From: Acidobacteriota bacterium
GTDB taxonomy: Bacteria; Acidobacteriota; Terriglobia; Terriglobales; Acidobacteriaceae
Direction of reading: 5' to 3'
Assembly (NCBI GenBank): GCA_028872955.1
Contig: JAGWNX010000038.1
Coordinates: forward strand, 1-34,948
DNA length: 34,948 nucleotides
Below are positions 5,820 to 15,198 of the stretch, in pieces. The notes below the pieces were generated by a model. That model saw nothing but the letters and a program-made list of their open reading frames with translations, made no database searches and was not told where the DNA came from. Every line of letters begins with the position of its first letter. The first letter of the stretch is position 1. The position numbers and the translations under genes were made by a program.

Positions 5820-8099
5820 CTACCGGCGCTGGAACTCTGGCGAGCCAAGCAGCAACCCAGCCATGGTAGCTGCCTGGGCGTCCTGCGGGGCCTGGGGTGG
5901 CGCGGGCCGGGCATTCGCGGGGTTGGCCAGCGAGCCTCCGGGCACGGCAGCTGCCATCAGCTCAGGGTCCCGCGCCTTGATGCCAAAGTTGCGCTCCGCC
6001 TCAGCCTGGGCGGCAGCGTTGTTGAACTGCTGGAGCACGGTCTGCCGCGTGGTGGCACTGGCGGGCTGGTCCAGCAGCACGGCCTCCAGCGCCAGCTCCT
6101 TCTGCGCGACGGGGCTGGCTGCGTCGCTGCTGCGCGGCTCGGTCTGCGGGCTTGCCTCGGCAGCAGCCTGGCTCAGCAGGGCGGCATAGTCGGCACGGAC
6201 CCCCGGCAGATGGTTGCTGCTCATCACCAGCGCAAAGTTCATGCGGCTGACCAGCGCACCGGAGCTGACCCACGGCTCCGCCATCCAGCTATAACCGTTC
6301 GGCGTCTGCATGCCATACAGCGGCATGCCCAGCCGATCCAGCGCCTGCACCAGAGGCTGCGGGTTGCTGACCTCGGTGCCGCTGGCGCGTGCGGCTGAGA
6401 CGACGAACTCCAGCGGCGTCTTCAACTTGGCGCGGTAGCCCTGCTGCGACCAGAACTCTGGCGCGTGAAACATGGTGCGCAGGACGCTGCGGATCTCGCC
6501 GTTGCTGGCCAGGTAGGACTGTGCCATGGCATCGACCAGCGCAGGTGGTGGCGTATCGCTGACGAAGCGGACCGCGAGCTGGTAGCTCAGGAAGTGCGCC
6601 GTCGCCGGGCTGGTGGCCAGCATGTGCAGCACCTGTAGCCCCTCCCGCTCGCCTCCCTCACGGATCTGCTGCCCCAGCACCAGCTTGGTGCCGGGCTGGT
6701 GGCGGCGCTCGTCAAACTGATAGGCCGCGGTACGCAGCGGGCGATCGATCGTCCAGCCGGTCAGCACCTGGGCCACGCTGGTCACATCCTGCTGGGTGTA
6801 TCCGTGGCCGCAGGCAGCGGGTAGTGCGCCGACGGGGTGATCCTGACTGACCTCGCACTGCACGCCCAGGGTATGTAACTCCATCAGCTCACGGGCATAG
6901 TTTTCGTTCAAGCCGCGATCCGGCGCAGGCTTGCCGGTCATCAGCATCTGCCGGGCACGGTTGCGTGCCGCCAGGGAGTCCGGGCCGATGCTCTGCCAGT
7001 TGTCCAGATACATCAGCATCGCCGGGCTCTGGGCCGTTGCCACCAGCAGATCTTCAAACCGGCCCAGCGCATGCGGCCGGATGACCTCACGCTCGTAGGC
7101 CGAGAGCAGCCAAGGCTCGTTCTGATTCTTGTGCAGGAAGACGTTGAAATGGTTCAGCCAGAAGTCCGTCATCACGGCCTCCAGCTGGCGCTCGCTGTAG
7201 AGGTCGCGCAGCAGGCGGGTGGCCAGCAGCTCCTGCACCATCATCCGCTGCGTGTTCTCCATGGCCTGCCACGCCTCACGCTGTTCGGGCGTCAGGCCCT
7301 CCGTTACGGCGGTCAGTTCGCTGCGGTTCAAGCTGTTGCGAAAGCGCGCCAGCTCCTCGGGCGGCATGGCAACCAGGCGGCGAAAGCGCTGCTCGGGCGG
7401 CAGATTCACAATCTGGACCGCCTCCAGGTCGGAGTACAACTGCGCCTCGTGGCGGGCCATGGCCGGCGTCGCGGGGTCAACGTTGTCGCCCGGCAACGCT
7501 GCCTTGGGCGGCATGGCATCGGCTGCGGCCATGGTTGACGCTGCCCCAGCCGGACCAGAGGGCGTAACCTTGGCTGCGGCCTGGCTCTCCGCTCGCTTCG
7601 CCTCACGCATCCTTTGCTCCGCAATCTGGTCGGCATAGATGGCGCGAGTCACAGGATCCGAGGGTAACGGCTCGCGGGTGTTCATCATCTGCCGGATGCG
7701 TTGCGGGGTGGGAAACCGGTCCAGGAGCTGATCCTGCCGCAACTGCATGGCCGGATATTCGGCCATGCGAACCCGCAGCGCGGAGTCGTCGATGGACTCC
7801 GGGTGAAGTTGCTGCTCAAACCAGCGGTCCAGCCCCATGGCGGTAACCGCGGCCACGTCTCCCGGACGTGGGCCAAAGGTCAGGCGATCCAGTGCATGCA
7901 GCACCCGCTGCTGGCCCGTCAGTTGCCCGGGCTCTGGTGGCGGCACGGTGTTGTGGTGTCGAGCCCCTGCCAGCGGAGCGCCCGCTGCCATAACCGGCTG
8001 CACAACCAGCATGACGCACAAGGCGCCTGCACTGCCTCCGAGCAGCGCACTCCTCAACCACTCGGTTGCCTTGCCTCTGTGTCTCTTTGCCGACAGCAT
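5820..8099 (-). CDS. DUF1800 family protein, Sec-exported
   Basis: This protein of about 759 residues belongs to the DUF1800 family, whose biochemical role is not established. A signal peptide is visible (MLSAKRHRGK, then a hydrophobic stretch ending QPVMAAGA). Family hallmarks include HALDRLTFGPRPGDV near the N-terminus, LNHFNVF in the middle, NENYARELMELHTLGV, and YTQQDVTSVAQVLTGWTI. A region around 160-230 rich in Ala, Pro and Met looks like a low-complexity insertion. I chose ATG 8097-8099 (AGGA 7 nt upstream); a GTG at 8136-8138 is possible but would precede the signal peptide by 13 residues. It is followed by DUF1501, the usual partner, and probably forms a two-protein envelope system with it. 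Confidence 0.9.
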   Translation of the reverse strand: MLSAKRHRGKATEWLRSALLGGSAGALCVMLVVQPVMAAGAPLAGARHHNTVPPPEPGQLTGQQRVLHALDRLTFGPRPGDVAAVTAMGLDRWFEQQLHPESIDDSALRVRMAEYPAMQLRQDQLLDRFPTPQRIRQMMNTREPLPSDPVTRAIYADQIAEQRMREAKRAESQAAAKVTPSGPAGAASTMAAADAMPPKAALPGDNVDPATPAMARHEAQLYSDLEAVQIVNLPPEQRFRRLVAMPPEELARFRNSLNRSELTAVTEGLTPEQREAWQAMENTQRMMVQELLATRLLRDLYSERQLEAVMTDFWLNHFNVFLHKNQNEPWLLSAYEREVIRPHALGRFEDLLVATAQSPAMLMYLDNWQSIGPDSLAARNRARQMLMTGKPAPDRGLNENYARELMELHTLGVQCEVSQDHPVGALPAACGHGYTQQDVTSVAQVLTGWTIDRPLRTAAYQFDERRHQPGTKLVLGQQIREGGEREGLQVLHMLATSPATAHFLSYQLAVRFVSDTPPPALVDAMAQSYLASNGEIRSVLRTMFHAPEFWSQQGYRAKLKTPLEFVVSAARASGTEVSNPQPLVQALDRLGMPLYGMQTPNGYSWMAEPWVSSGALVSRMNFALVMSSNHLPGVRADYAALLSQAAAEASPQTEPRSSDAASPVAQKELALEAVLLDQPASATTRQTVLQQFNNAAAQAEAERNFGIKARDPELMAAAVPGGSLANPANARPAPPQAPQDAQAATMAGLLLGSPEFQRR

Positions 8100-8202
8100 T
8101 CCCTGTTCCTGCCCCTGGTGTGACTCGCCACCGCTCACCGCCCTGTGGCTGCTGATGCAGACCCACGGGCGACCGCGAAGTTGCGCGGCAACGTCGTTAC
8201 CC

Positions 8203-10395
8203 CTAAAAGGCGACCAGCGACTGCATGGCCTGGTACAGATCCTCCGGCTGCGGCAAGATCACGTCTTCCAGGATGGGCTGATAGGCCACAAAGGTGTCCA
8301 TGGCTGCGACACGCCGCACCGGAGCGTCCAGATCGTGGAACAGCTCATCGGCAATGCGCGCGGCCAGTTCAGCACCGTAGCCCCAGCTCTGCATATCCTC
8401 GTGGGCGATGATCACGCGGTTGGTCTTGCGCACGGATTCGGCGATGGCCTCCCAGTCATACGGCGAGAGGCTGCGCAGGTCCAGAATCTCGGCGTCGATG
8501 CCGTGCTCGCGCTGCAGCTTTTGCGCGGCCTGCAGAGCGCGTGGCACGACAGCGCCGTAGGTCACCACGGTCACGTCCTTGCCCGGCTTCACCAGTCGCG
8601 CTTTGCCAAAGGGGATGCTGAACTCCGGTCCGGGGTAGAGGGCGCGGCCAAAGGTCTCCCGGTAGAGCCGCTTATGCTCCAGGAAGAGCACGGGGTCGTC
8701 GCAGCGGATCGCCGTGCGCAACAGGCCCAGTGCGTCCAGCGCGTTGGACGGCATGACCACACGGACGCCGGGAGTATGGGTAAAGATGCTCTCGCCCGAT
8801 TGCGAGTGGTAGATGGAGCCGCCGGTGAGATATCCACCGATGGGAACGCGCATGACCAGCGGGCAGCTGAAGTTGTTGTAGGAGCGCCAGCGCATGACGG
8901 CCATCTCATTGCGCATCTGGTGAACGGCCGGCCAGATGTAGTCAAAGAACTGGATCTCGACCACCGGCTTCAAGCCGCGCACCGCCATACCGATGGCGCG
9001 GCCCACAATGTTCGCCTCAGCCAGCGGCGAGTTCCACACGCGGTCGGCACCAAACTCGGTCTGCAGACCGGCGGTCAACTTGAAGACGCCGCCTTTGCCT
9101 TTGAACTCGCCCTTGCGCAGACCCTCTTCGCGGGTAGCATCGGCCACGTCCTCGCCAAAGATGACGATGCGTTCGTCACGGCGCATCTCGTCGCGCAGGC
9201 AGGTGTTGATCAGGTCGGCCATGGTGCGCTCGGAGGGATCTGCCGTAGCCTCGGGCTGGCGGTCGTAGCGCGCGTCGGTGGGCTTCAGATCCTCCGAGTA
9301 CACGTAGCGCTCAATCGCCTCTTTGGCGGTGGAGGGCAACACGGCCTGCACGGCGCGGTCGGCCGCGCGCTGCACCTCGTCATCCACCTGCTTCTCCAGC
9401 CGGTTGATGCCATCTGCATCCAGAATGCCCTCGCGCAGCAGCCACATCTGCATCTTGGCAATGGGATCGCGCTTGGCATCGGCCTCAATCTCAGCCTTGG
9501 TGCGGTAGTTGCGCTCATCATCGCTCAGCGAGTGCGAGTAGGGCCGAATGACGTGGCCATGCACCAGCGCCGGGCCACGCCCGGAACGGCAGTAGGCGAC
9601 GGCCTCTACCATGGCCCGATAGCTGGCAATGGGGTCCGTGCCATCCACCTCGGCAAAGTGGAAGTTCGGGAAGTTAGCGACCAGCCGGGAGATGTTGCCG
9701 CCGGGGGTATTGGCCTCCACCGGGGTGGAGATGGCGTAGCCGTTGTCCTCCACAACATAGAGCACGGGCAGCTTCTGGTTGCTGGCGGTGTTCAGCGACT
9801 CCCAGAACTCACCCTGGCTGGTGGAGCCTTCGCCGATGGAGGTGTACGTCACCTCATCGCCATGGAAGACGACATCTTTGAATTCGCGATAGTCGCCGGT
9901 GTGCTTCTTGGCAGCCTCCGGGTGCTGTGCGAAGTAGCGACCTGCCTCAGCGCAGCCGATGGCGTGCAGGCACTGCGTGGCGGTGGCGGAGCTGGGGCTG
10001 ACGAGGTGCAGCCGCGGGTTGGTCCAGTGCGAGGGCATCTGGCGGCCACCACTGGCCGGGTCGTCTGCGGCGCCCACGGCCTGCAACATCTGCCCTTCGA
10101 CGGAGTCGCCCAGAGCCAGAGCCAGAGCGCGATCGCGGTAGTAGGGGAAGAACCAGTCGTAGCCGGGACGCAGGGCCAGAGCGGCAGCCACCAGCAGGGC
10201 CTCGTGACCGGCGCAGGAGATCTGGAAGAAGATCTTCTGCTGGCGCTTCAGCACAATCTCGCGGTCATCGGCGCGCCGGGAGAGATACATCAAACGGTAG
10301 AACTCAATCAGCTGCTCTTTGCTGAGTAAGGTGTCGCCGTACCCGGTTGCCTGGGTCAGGTCGCCCTCCGTGGTGTTTGCCGTCTTCCGTGCCAT
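8203..10395 (-). CDS. Fused 2-oxo-acid dehydrogenase E1 (alpha+beta, thiamine diphosphate)
   Basis: One 730-residue chain contains both E1 halves of a branched-chain-type 2-oxo-acid dehydrogenase, which decarboxylates a 2-oxo acid on thiamine diphosphate and passes the acyl group to E2 lipoamide. The alpha half (about 1-380) has the cofactor motif beginning [10 protein letters not shown] (188-197) and ending VVEDN (Asn218), plus [12 protein letters not shown], like the regulatory loop of E1 alpha. The beta half (about 390-730) has [10 protein letters not shown] with Glu415, [12 protein letters not shown] and [12 protein letters not shown]. The ATG at 10393-10395 has AGAGGGA about 5 nt upstream; the ORF extends 41 codons further without support. 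No E2 or E3 gene is adjacent. Substrate (2-oxoisovalerate or another) cannot be fixed from sequence. Single-chain E1 proteins also occur in other bacterial phyla. Confidence 0.92.
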   Translation of the reverse strand: MARKTANTTEGDLTQATGYGDTLLSKEQLIEFYRLMYLSRRADDREIVLKRQQKIFFQISCAGHEALLVAAALALRPGYDWFFPYYRDRALALALGDSVEGQMLQAVGAADDPASGGRQMPSHWTNPRLHLVSPSSATATQCLHAIGCAEAGRYFAQHPEAAKKHTGDYREFKDVVFHGDEVTYTSIGEGSTSQGEFWESLNTASNQKLPVLYVVEDNGYAISTPVEANTPGGNISRLVANFPNFHFAEVDGTDPIASYRAMVEAVAYCRSGRGPALVHGHVIRPYSHSLSDDERNYRTKAEIEADAKRDPIAKMQMWLLREGILDADGINRLEKQVDDEVQRAADRAVQAVLPSTAKEAIERYVYSEDLKPTDARYDRQPEATADPSERTMADLINTCLRDEMRRDERIVIFGEDVADATREEGLRKGEFKGKGGVFKLTAGLQTEFGADRVWNSPLAEANIVGRAIGMAVRGLKPVVEIQFFDYIWPAVHQMRNEMAVMRWRSYNNFSCPLVMRVPIGGYLTGGSIYHSQSGESIFTHTPGVRVVMPSNALDALGLLRTAIRCDDPVLFLEHKRLYRETFGRALYPGPEFSIPFGKARLVKPGKDVTVVTYGAVVPRALQAAQKLQREHGIDAEILDLRSLSPYDWEAIAESVRKTNRVIIAHEDMQSWGYGAELAARIADELFHDLDAPVRRVAAMDTFVAYQPILEDVILPQPEDLYQAMQSLVAF

Positions 10396-10432
10396 GCAAG
10401 TCCCTCTGCAGAACCTCGTGCTACTGCCCTCG

Positions 10433-10438
10433 ATTGTA
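10433..10438 (-). promoter_or_regulatory. Candidate -10 element for the E1 gene
   Basis: TACAAT on the minus strand is a 5-of-6 match to the -10 consensus and lies about 38 nt upstream of the E1 start codon. I found no convincing -35 hexamer at 16-18 nt, so this is tentative. Confidence 0.3.
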
Positions 10439-10521
10439 CCGTTTAGCACGTCGGAATTGGGTGCCCGGAGAGGTCCCTTTTTCAGCAGACAACCGGGCCG
10501 TTTTCTCTGCTGCGGCAAAGC

Positions 10522-10543
10522 AAAAGGGTGGCCGAAGCCACCC
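10522..10543 (-). terminator. Intrinsic terminator of the H+-pyrophosphatase gene
   Basis: On the minus strand GGGTGGC and GCCACCC pair around a TTCG tetraloop and are followed by TTTT (10522-10525). It lies about 26 nt past the pyrophosphatase stop codon. It separates that gene from the downstream E1 gene. Confidence 0.85.
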
Positions 10544-10568
10544 CTCTGCCTTTGGTCGCTCAGGGTTG

Positions 10569-12872
10569 CTAGACAAACAACGGAGCCAGCACCAGGGTGA
10601 TGGTTGCCAGCAGCTTGATGAGCACGTGCAGGCTGGGGCCCGCCGTGTCCTTGAACGGATCGCCCACGGTGTCACCGACCACCGCGGCCTTGTGTGCGTC
10701 ACTCTTCTTGCCGCCGTACTGGCCGGTCTCAATGTACTTCTTGGCGTTGTCCCAGGCACCGCCGCCGTTGTTCATCAGCATGGCCAGCAGCACTCCTGCG
10801 ATGGTACCCACCATCAGCAGGCCGGCCACAGCCTCTGCACCGGCCAGGTTGACGGCTTTGCCAGCGATCTCTGGCACGGGCAGCGCCAGATGCGCACGGT
10901 AGATGCCCGAGGTGGACTGATAGCTTGCGCTGAAGTGACGGAAGAGCAGGCCTACCGCCACCGGCAGTCCGACGGCCAGCACCCCGGGCAGTACCATCTC
11001 CTGCAGTGCCGCGCCGGTGACGATGTGAACGCAGCGGGCGTAGTCCGGCTTTGAGGTGCCCTCCATAATTCCCGGGTTCTCCTTGAACTGCTGCCGTACA
11101 TCCTGCACCACCATCTGCGCACTGCGGCCCACGGCCTTGATGGCCAGCGAGCTGAACAGGTAGGTGAGCATGGCGCCGAGCAGCGCGCCGACGAAGACCG
11201 GCACCTGCGCCAGGTTGATGTTCGTAAAGCTCCAGCCCGCGGGCATCACGCCACCAGCGGCTGCCACCTTGGCGGCGACGATGGTCTTAATCTCCTCCAG
11301 ATAGGCGGAGAACAGCAGGAACGCCGCCAGCGACGCGGAGCCGATGGCATAGCCCTTGGTCAGCGCCTTGGTGGTGTTGCCGGCCGAGTCCAGCTTGTCC
11401 GTGCGCACACGGTAGTTGTCGGGCTGATGCGACATCTCGACGATGCCGCCGGCGTTGTCGGTAATGGGCCCGAAGGTGTCCATCGCCAGGATGTAGGCCG
11501 CACAGGAGAGCATGCCCATGGTGGCGATGGCAGTGCCATAGATGCCCTTGGCGTAGTCGCTGACGCCAGCGACCTCAGCCAGGCCGCGCACGCCAAAGTA
11601 GTAGCTCAGCAGTAGCGCCGCTGAGATGACGATGACCGGCAGGGCCGGCGTCTCCATACCAACCGCGAGACCGCTGATGATGTTGGTCGCCGGGCCGGTA
11701 AGCGAGGCCTCTGCGATGGACTGCACCGGCCGATACATCGACTCGGTGTAGTACTCGGTGATCCACACAAACAGGAAGGCAGTTGCCAGGCCGATGACAC
11801 CGCAGCCCAGCAGCCAGAGCCACTGCACCTGCGGCCCGTTCAGCATCAGGTACACGGCACCGGCAAACCCCAGCAGCGCCAGCAGCGAGGTGACGTAGAA
11901 GCCCTTGTTCAACGCGTGCATGGGGTCTTCTTCTTCCCCGGTCTTGACCACAAAGACGCCCACCGTACTGGCGACGAGGTTGATGGCGTGCACAATGAGC
12001 GGGAACAGGATGCCCTTGATTCCGAAGACGGGGTACAGGGCGACGCCCAGGATCATGGCGCCGACGTTCTCTGCCGCGGTGGACTCGAAGAGGTCGGCAC
12101 CACGGCCCGCGCAATCACCAACGTTGTCTCCCACCAGGTCTGCAATGACGGCCGGGTTACGCGGGTCGTCCTCAGGAATGCCCGCTTCGACCTTGCCCAC
12201 CAGGTCTGCGCCTACGTCGGCAGCCTTGGTGTAGATGCCACCACCCAGCTGGGCAAACAGCGCCACCAGCGACGCGCCAAAGCCAAAGCCCACCAACTGG
12301 TAGGGCACGGCCTGGGGATTGCCGAGGCCGCCAAAGGCCAGGAACAGCACGCCTACGCCCAACAGGCTGAGCGCCACCACCACCAGTCCAGTGACGGCTC
12401 CACCCTTCAGCGCCATCTGCAGGGCGGCATTCAGGCTGCTGCGTGCGGCAGAGGCGGTGCGGATGTTGGCACGGATGGAGCAGTACATGCCGGTGTAGCC
12501 CGCCAGCGCCGAGCAAACCGCGCCCACCAGAAAGCTGATGACCGTGCGTCCGGCGTAGGGAGCCGTGCGCGCCGAGAGCGAGTAGCCCACGTACACCACC
12601 ACGGCCAGGGCCACGGCGATCATGCCGATGGTGCGGTACTGCCGCCGCAGAAAGGCCTCTGCCCCCTCGCGGATGGCATCGGAGATCATGCGCATCTCGG
12701 CCGTGCCGGTATCCGCTGCGATTACGGTTCTGGCCAGCAAAAGAGCTGCGCCCAGCGCCAGGATGCCTACACCCAGAGCAATCCACAACCACGTACGACC
12801 ATCACTGCTGCCCAAAGTAGATACAGGAATCTGCTCCTGTAACGCGTAGGCCAAAGTACGAACTACCACCAT
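10569..12872 (-). CDS. hppA: Membrane H+-translocating pyrophosphatase (K+-independent type)
   Basis: This 767-residue integral membrane protein couples pyrophosphate hydrolysis to proton pumping out of the cytoplasm. Catalytic loops are clear: [11 protein letters not shown] (219-229), [32 protein letters not shown], and the C-terminal [17 protein letters not shown]. The residue that separates K+-dependent (Ala) from K+-independent (Lys) enzymes lies in [16 protein letters not shown], where Lys502 is present. The enzyme is therefore predicted to be the K+-independent H+ pump and not a Na+ pump. I chose ATG 12870-12872 (GGAG 9 nt upstream); the ORF extends 38 codons further 5' with unlikely composition. 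The gene has its own promoter candidate upstream and a terminator downstream, so it is probably monocistronic. Confidence 0.96.
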   Translation of the reverse strand: MVVVRTLAYALQEQIPVSTLGSSDGRTWLWIALGVGILALGAALLLARTVIAADTGTAEMRMISDAIREGAEAFLRRQYRTIGMIAVALAVVVYVGYSLSARTAPYAGRTVISFLVGAVCSALAGYTGMYCSIRANIRTASAARSSLNAALQMALKGGAVTGLVVVALSLLGVGVLFLAFGGLGNPQAVPYQLVGFGFGASLVALFAQLGGGIYTKAADVGADLVGKVEAGIPEDDPRNPAVIADLVGDNVGDCAGRGADLFESTAAENVGAMILGVALYPVFGIKGILFPLIVHAINLVASTVGVFVVKTGEEEDPMHALNKGFYVTSLLALLGFAGAVYLMLNGPQVQWLWLLGCGVIGLATAFLFVWITEYYTESMYRPVQSIAEASLTGPATNIISGLAVGMETPALPVIVISAALLLSYYFGVRGLAEVAGVSDYAKGIYGTAIATMGMLSCAAYILAMDTFGPITDNAGGIVEMSHQPDNYRVRTDKLDSAGNTTKALTKGYAIGSASLAAFLLFSAYLEEIKTIVAAKVAAAGGVMPAGWSFTNINLAQVPVFVGALLGAMLTYLFSSLAIKAVGRSAQMVVQDVRQQFKENPGIMEGTSKPDYARCVHIVTGAALQEMVLPGVLAVGLPVAVGLLFRHFSASYQSTSGIYRAHLALPVPEIAGKAVNLAGAEAVAGLLMVGTIAGVLLAMLMNNGGGAWDNAKKYIETGQYGGKKSDAHKAAVVGDTVGDPFKDTAGPSLHVLIKLLATITLVLAPLFV

Positions 12873-12923
12873 GCAAACATCTCCATCCGATTGGGATTGC
12901 GAAACTGCCTGATACAGGGCGCA

Positions 12924-12953
12924 ATTAGAGCACGCGTGAAACGACAGGGTCAA
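12924..12953 (-). promoter_or_regulatory. Candidate sigma-70-type promoter of hppA
   Basis: On the minus strand TTGACC (12948-12953) and TCTAAT (12924-12929) are separated by 18 nt. The predicted transcript start is about 45 nt before the hppA start codon, leaving room for the ribosome-binding site. Confidence 0.5.
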
Positions 12954-13049
12954 TGCGCGAAGGAGCACATGCGTCGAGCTTTCCACAGGCTGCCAAAAGT
13001 AACAGGATCAGGCACATCCTGCGCTGCAGTCCCGGACAGGCCTGCCGAT

Positions 13050-13065
13050 GTATCTGACTAGATAC
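13050..13065. promoter_or_regulatory. Inverted repeat in the hppA/subtilase divergent spacer
   Basis: GTATCT (13050-13055) and AGATAC (13060-13065) form a perfect inverted repeat with a 4-nt centre. It lies about 50 nt upstream of the subtilase start in the 240-nt spacer between divergent genes. It could be an operator or a small hairpin; nothing decides between these. Confidence 0.3.
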
Positions 13066-13112
13066 CCGACCGGGTGCTGCCCTGCCCGGACGCATGAGAC
13101 CCCCAGAACACC

Positions 13113-14690
13113 ATGCGAAGCCACCTGCACCCTCGCGCTGCACTTCCTCCTGCGGTCAGCCACCTGCTGCTGATCCTGCTGGTTGCGCTGTTCCAGCCAT
13201 CCGCACTGGCCGCGCAGACTGCCAACCAGGTGGTGCCGCACCGCTACGTGCTGCTGCTCAGCAGCTCCTCCGCAGCGCCGCCTGACCTGCGCCGGGCGGG
13301 CCCGCGCCTGCTGCACCACAGTACGCGCCTGGGCTATGCGCTGGTCAGCACTCCGGCTGCACAGAGTGACGCAGCCGCCATGCGTGAGCTCTCGGCACTG
13401 CCCGGTGTTACGGCAGTGCTGCATGATCGCATCCTGATGGCACAGCACCTGGCCGTGGCTCCCGCTCTGCAGCCGGAGTTTCGCCTTGTGGTCAAGACGC
13501 CGCCGGTCTTTGACAGCTACTACAACTCGCCCCAGGGGTGGGCCGTGCGCGCGGCGGGCGGATACGGCGGCGGCGTGGCAGGTGGCCCTGCCAGTGGCCC
13601 CTGGGATCGCACCACCGGGCGCGGCGTGCGCATTGCGATTCTGGATAGCGGAATCGACGGCACGCACCCGGACCTGGCTCCGAATCTCGCGCTGAATCTC
13701 TCGGAGGTAGACTCCTCCTCCACCACCGGATTGCCCAGCGCGTGCGACGATGGCTCGCCGCAGGACCAGCAGGGGCACGGCAGTTGGACGGCCTCGCTGG
13801 CGGCCGCTGCGCAGGGCCCAGGCACAGGCCAACTGGTGGGTGTCGCTCCGGATGCCAGCCTGCTGAACATCAAAGTGCTGGAGCGGCTGCCGGCGAATCT
13901 GGCCGGGGCGGCCACTCTGGAACAACAATGCGCCGCGGGTGAGGCTGGCGGCCTGTTGAGCTGGGTGCTGCAAGGAATCGACGACGCCGTGCTGAACCAG
14001 GCCGAGGTGATCTCCATGTCGTTTGGCGTGGTGGCCGACCTGAACACGGGCGAGGGCTCCGGCCTGAAGACCTTGTTTGACCATGTCACCTATGCCGCGC
14101 AGCAGGCAGGCGCGGTGCTGGTGGCTGCCGCAGGCAACAACGGCTATAACCTGACCAGTCCGCGATACATCGAGCTGCCCGCCCAGGCGCGTGGCGTGCT
14201 GGCCGTTGCGGCATCGACCAACCCGGCCTGTGCCGAAGACCTCTCCGCTGGGGCCACCTGTCAGCCGGGCCCGGTCACACTGGCCCAATACAGCAACTTT
14301 GGTGCGCCGCTCCAGGCGATTGCCGCGCCCGGCGGCAGCGACCCTGAGGGCCCGGATTTGGGCGTATCAGGCTGGGTGCGAGGAGCCTGCAGCAGCGGAG
14401 AGCCGGGAACGGTGAGCGGGCTGCCAGGCACGCCAGGGCAGAGCTATGGCTGCTTTGGCATGGGCCATGCCGCCTACGTGCAGGCTAAGGGAACCAGCGC
14501 CTCTGCTCCGCTGCTGGCCGGAGCCGCAGCCCTGCTGCGGGCGCTGCATCCGGAGTGGACCCCGGCCCAGGTGGTGGCGGCACTGCAGCAGTCGGCCGAT
14601 GTGCTGCCCACGCTTCCGTTTCCCCTGTTGAACACCCAGGCAGCCATGGACGCCAGGCCGGTGGCAACCGCGCAGGATGACTCCAACTGA
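13113..14690 (+). CDS. Secreted subtilisin-like serine peptidase (S8 family)
   Basis: The 525-residue protein has a signal peptide (hydrophobic core about 15-33, ending SALAAQ) and a probable inhibitor-like prodomain (about 40-115). The S8 catalytic domain follows. The triad is complete: Asp178 in AILDSGIDGTHPDL, His222 in QGHGSWTASLAAAA, and Ser462 in GTSASAPLLAGAAALL. The oxyanion-hole Asn342 is in VAAAGNNG. Several Cys residues (211, 273, 372, 383, 426, 447) suggest disulfides outside the cytoplasm. The ATG at 13113 has no good ribosome-binding site, so the exact start is uncertain. It diverges from hppA and converges with a small secreted protein gene 29 nt beyond its stop. Confidence 0.93.
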   Translation: MRSHLHPRAALPPAVSHLLLILLVALFQPSALAAQTANQVVPHRYVLLLSSSSAAPPDLRRAGPRLLHHSTRLGYALVSTPAAQSDAAAMRELSALPGVTAVLHDRILMAQHLAVAPALQPEFRLVVKTPPVFDSYYNSPQGWAVRAAGGYGGGVAGGPASGPWDRTTGRGVRIAILDSGIDGTHPDLAPNLALNLSEVDSSSTTGLPSACDDGSPQDQQGHGSWTASLAAAAQGPGTGQLVGVAPDASLLNIKVLERLPANLAGAATLEQQCAAGEAGGLLSWVLQGIDDAVLNQAEVISMSFGVVADLNTGEGSGLKTLFDHVTYAAQQAGAVLVAAAGNNGYNLTSPRYIELPAQARGVLAVAASTNPACAEDLSAGATCQPGPVTLAQYSNFGAPLQAIAAPGGSDPEGPDLGVSGWVRGACSSGEPGTVSGLPGTPGQSYGCFGMGHAAYVQAKGTSASAPLLAGAAALLRALHPEWTPAQVVAALQQSADVLPTLPFPLLNTQAAMDARPVATAQDDSN

Positions 14691-14719
14691 GGTGCCCGCG
14701 CCACGCCCGACACCCTTGA

Positions 14720-15097
14720 TCAGTTCCGCATGCGATCTTTGACGTTGCGGGCCAGATGCTCGATCTCCTCGGCCACGCGTGCCGACTCTGCGCTGGACTC
14801 GGCCGTACGCGGCTGAACCAGCTCCGCACGCAACTGACCGGCCAGGGCAAGTAGATGGTCGGCGTCGGTCATCATCCGCTTCTGGCGCTCCGTCACGCGC
14901 AGCCGCTCCTGCTGGGCCTCAATCCGTGCCCGCTCCGGGTCCTCCTGCAGCAGCGGATCGGCAGCGCCCATCCCACGCACGCCGGGCGACTGCGAGGCAG
15001 CCGGTGGCAAAGGACTTGCTGCGCCGGACTGAGCCCATGCTCCGCCTCCGGGCACCAACAACATCCCCGCCCCCAACACAACCAGCCAGGAACGCAT
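14720..15097 (-). CDS. Small secreted coiled-coil protein of unknown function
   Basis: The 125-residue protein has a signal peptide (MRSWLVVLGAGMLLVPGGGAWA|QSG). A Pro/Ala/Ser-rich linker (about 24-45) is followed by a charged helical region (about 50-125) rich in Glu, Arg and Gln with heptad-like spacing. The ATG at 15095-15097 has AAGGGTGG 7 nt upstream. I recognise no named domain. It is probably periplasmic and could be a structural or partner protein. It diverges from the MscS gene and converges with the subtilase gene. Confidence 0.7.
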   Translation of the reverse strand: MRSWLVVLGAGMLLVPGGGAWAQSGAASPLPPAASQSPGVRGMGAADPLLQEDPERARIEAQQERLRVTERQKRMMTDADHLLALAGQLRAELVQPRTAESSAESARVAEEIEHLARNVKDRMRN

Positions 15098-15186
15098 CGC
15101 TCGACCACCCTTCCCTAGGAGTTAACCAGCATCATCATCGCCCGACGGATGCGGTGCTGACAACCGGTTCCTCAGGTTGCCCCTCA

Positions 15187-15192
15187 TATACT
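15187..15192 (+). promoter_or_regulatory. Candidate -10 element of a leaderless mscS transcript
   Basis: TATACT is a 5-of-6 match to the -10 consensus and ends 6 nt before the A of the mscS start codon. Transcription from it would begin at or next to the ATG. No Shine-Dalgarno sequence is present upstream of this ATG, which fits a leaderless mRNA. No strong -35 is visible. Confidence 0.4.
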
Positions 15193-15198
15193 CAAACG

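Noticed and set aside
7837-10329. 830-codon plus-strand open frame opposite the DUF1800 and E1 genes
   Set aside because: It is the antisense shadow of two well-supported genes in GC-rich DNA. Its translation shows no family motif and is rich in His/Gly/Val as expected from the complement of coding sequence.
13008-14288. 426-codon minus-strand open frame opposite the subtilase gene
   Set aside because: The subtilase frame has all catalytic motifs, while this frame has only shadow-like Arg/Gln/His content.
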